Shown here: positions 63,425 through 64,000 of the stretch, one piece after another | Numbering within the stretch: the stretch's first letter is position 1 | Layout: each line of letters begins with the position of its first letter | NCBI RefSeq assembly: GCF_003234965.1 | Contig: NZ_QKVK01000007.1 | Location: 124,001-188,000, forward strand | Reading direction: 5' to 3' | DNA length: 64,000 nt | From: Aestuariivirga litoralis | Lineage (GTDB): Bacteria; Pseudomonadota; Alphaproteobacteria; Rhizobiales; Aestuariivirgaceae | The notes under the pieces: model-generated | Databases searched by the model: none | What the model was told of the DNA's origin: nothing | What the model saw: the letters and a program-made list of their open reading frames with translations, nothing else | Program-made: the position numbers and the translations under genes

Positions 63425-64000
63425 ATGGGTTACTACCTCGACTGGGCAAAGGACGGCCGCGACTGGCCGAACCATGCCGCCAGTCGTTTCGTCGATGCCG
63501 CCGGAATGCCGTGGCACGTCCAGATCATGGGCGAAGGCCCGGCGCTGCTGCTCCTCCACGGCACCGGATCCGCCACCCACACCTGGCGCGACGTGATGCC
63601 GAAGCTCGCCGCGCACTACACCGTCGTCGCCATGGACCTTCCCGGCCATGCCTTCACCCAGCCGCCGTCGAAGCACAGCCTGTCACTTCCCGGCATGGCC
63701 GCCGCCGTCGCGTCTTTGCTCCGCACACTGAAGGTCGAGCCGGTCCGCGCCGTCGGCCACTCGGCCGGGGCGGCGGTGCTGGTGCGCATGGCGGTGGAGC
63801 GGCTCTTCGCGCCCGCTGACATCATCAGCTTCAACGGCGCCTTCTTCCCGGTCTCGGGCGTCGCGGGCCAGTTCTTTTCGCCCCTCGCCAAGACCTTTGC
63901 CAACGCCACCATCGTGCAGAAGCTCTTCGCCCGCATGGCGGACCGCAAGGCGGTGGAGCGCCTGCTGCGCGACACGGGCTCCCACATCGATGCCGAAGGC
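63425..64000 (+). CDS. bchO: BchO, alpha/beta hydrolase of the bacteriochlorophyll cluster (cut by window edge)
   Basis: Starts MGYYLDWAKDGRDWPNHAAS, the usual BchO beginning, two bases after the bchD stop. About 192 codons are seen. It has the oxyanion-loop LLLLHGTGSATHTWRD, YTVVAMDLPGHAFTQPPS and the nucleophile elbow AVGHSAGAAVLVRMA of alpha/beta hydrolases. BchO is encoded with bchID in purple bacteria and is thought to assist magnesium chelation, but its reaction is not established. The C-terminus with the catalytic His lies beyond the window. Confidence 0.93.
   Translation, partial: MGYYLDWAKDGRDWPNHAASRFVDAAGMPWHVQIMGEGPALLLLHGTGSATHTWRDVMPKLAAHYTVVAMDLPGHAFTQPPSKHSLSLPGMAAAVASLLRTLKVEPVRAVGHSAGAAVLVRMAVERLFAPADIISFNGAFFPVSGVAGQFFSPLAKTFANATIVQKLFARMADRKAVERLLRDTGSHIDAEG

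Overview
The window reads as one high-GC alphaproteobacterial chromosome segment, most likely from a phototrophic member of the Hyphomicrobiales (Rhizobiales). The evidence is a canonical division and cell-wall (dcw) cluster, an rnpB gene beside it, a complete ccoNOQP-ccoGHIS (fixNOQP-fixGHIS) set with an FNR/FixK-type box, ArsR-methyltransferase and metF coupling, and the edge of a bacteriochlorophyll cluster (bchI-bchD-bchO) preceded by a TGT-N12-ACA (PpsR/CrtJ-type) site. Genus is inference; no 16S or other rRNA is present. I saw no tRNA, CRISPR array, insertion sequence, prophage or origin.

Layout. 1-10538 (minus strand): rsmH-ftsL-ftsI-murE-murF-mraY-murD-ftsW-murG, nearly every junction overlapping, followed upstream by rnpB (about 10652-11051); mraZ is absent. 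11130-16395: an amidohydrolase/GST pair, a small secreted protein, then an amidase/J-protein/membrane protein/extensin-like wall module. 16526-25125: a c-type cytochrome with its own FNR/FixK box, three diverged MlaC-family periplasmic proteins, an ArsR-methyltransferase regulator with metF, a second GST, an acyltransferase, tam, a LysR regulator and an L,D-transpeptidase-like protein. 25401-33641: ettA, a TerC-family protein, a tightly coupled four-gene operon (Lgt-like protein, small membrane protein, COG1964/Tes-like radical SAM enzyme, small membrane protein), a small heme-copper-oxidase-like protein and a lone HyuA-type protein. 33851-35493: four small unrecognised membrane proteins of visibly different composition. 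35499-43132: malic enzyme maeB, an unknown protein, a NarL-type response regulator and a CrbS-like SSF-STAC-PAS-kinase-receiver hybrid. 43323-51329: the cbb3 oxidase genes and their assembly factors. 51602-60710: alpha-2-macroglobulin, pbpC, an AGE-family isomerase and a DUF4202 protein. 60790-64000: bchI, bchD and the start of bchO.

How the parts work together. The dcw genes make lipid II and the septal machinery; ampD-like, extensin-like, L,D-transpeptidase-like and A2M/PBP1C genes add envelope remodelling and protection. The cbb3 genes give high-affinity respiration and appear controlled by an FNR/FixK regulator, which probably also controls the cytochrome c at 16526. The CrbS/CrbR-like pair beside them probably links carbon supply (acetate in characterised relatives) to transcription. 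Palindromic double-hairpin elements of one family lie in at least five intergenic regions.

The most interesting candidate for an undescribed system is the Lgt-like/membrane protein/radical SAM/membrane protein operon at 28075-31002, whose radical SAM enzyme has the layout of the archaeal tetraether-lipid synthase family. The orphan membrane-protein quartet at 33851-35493 is second.
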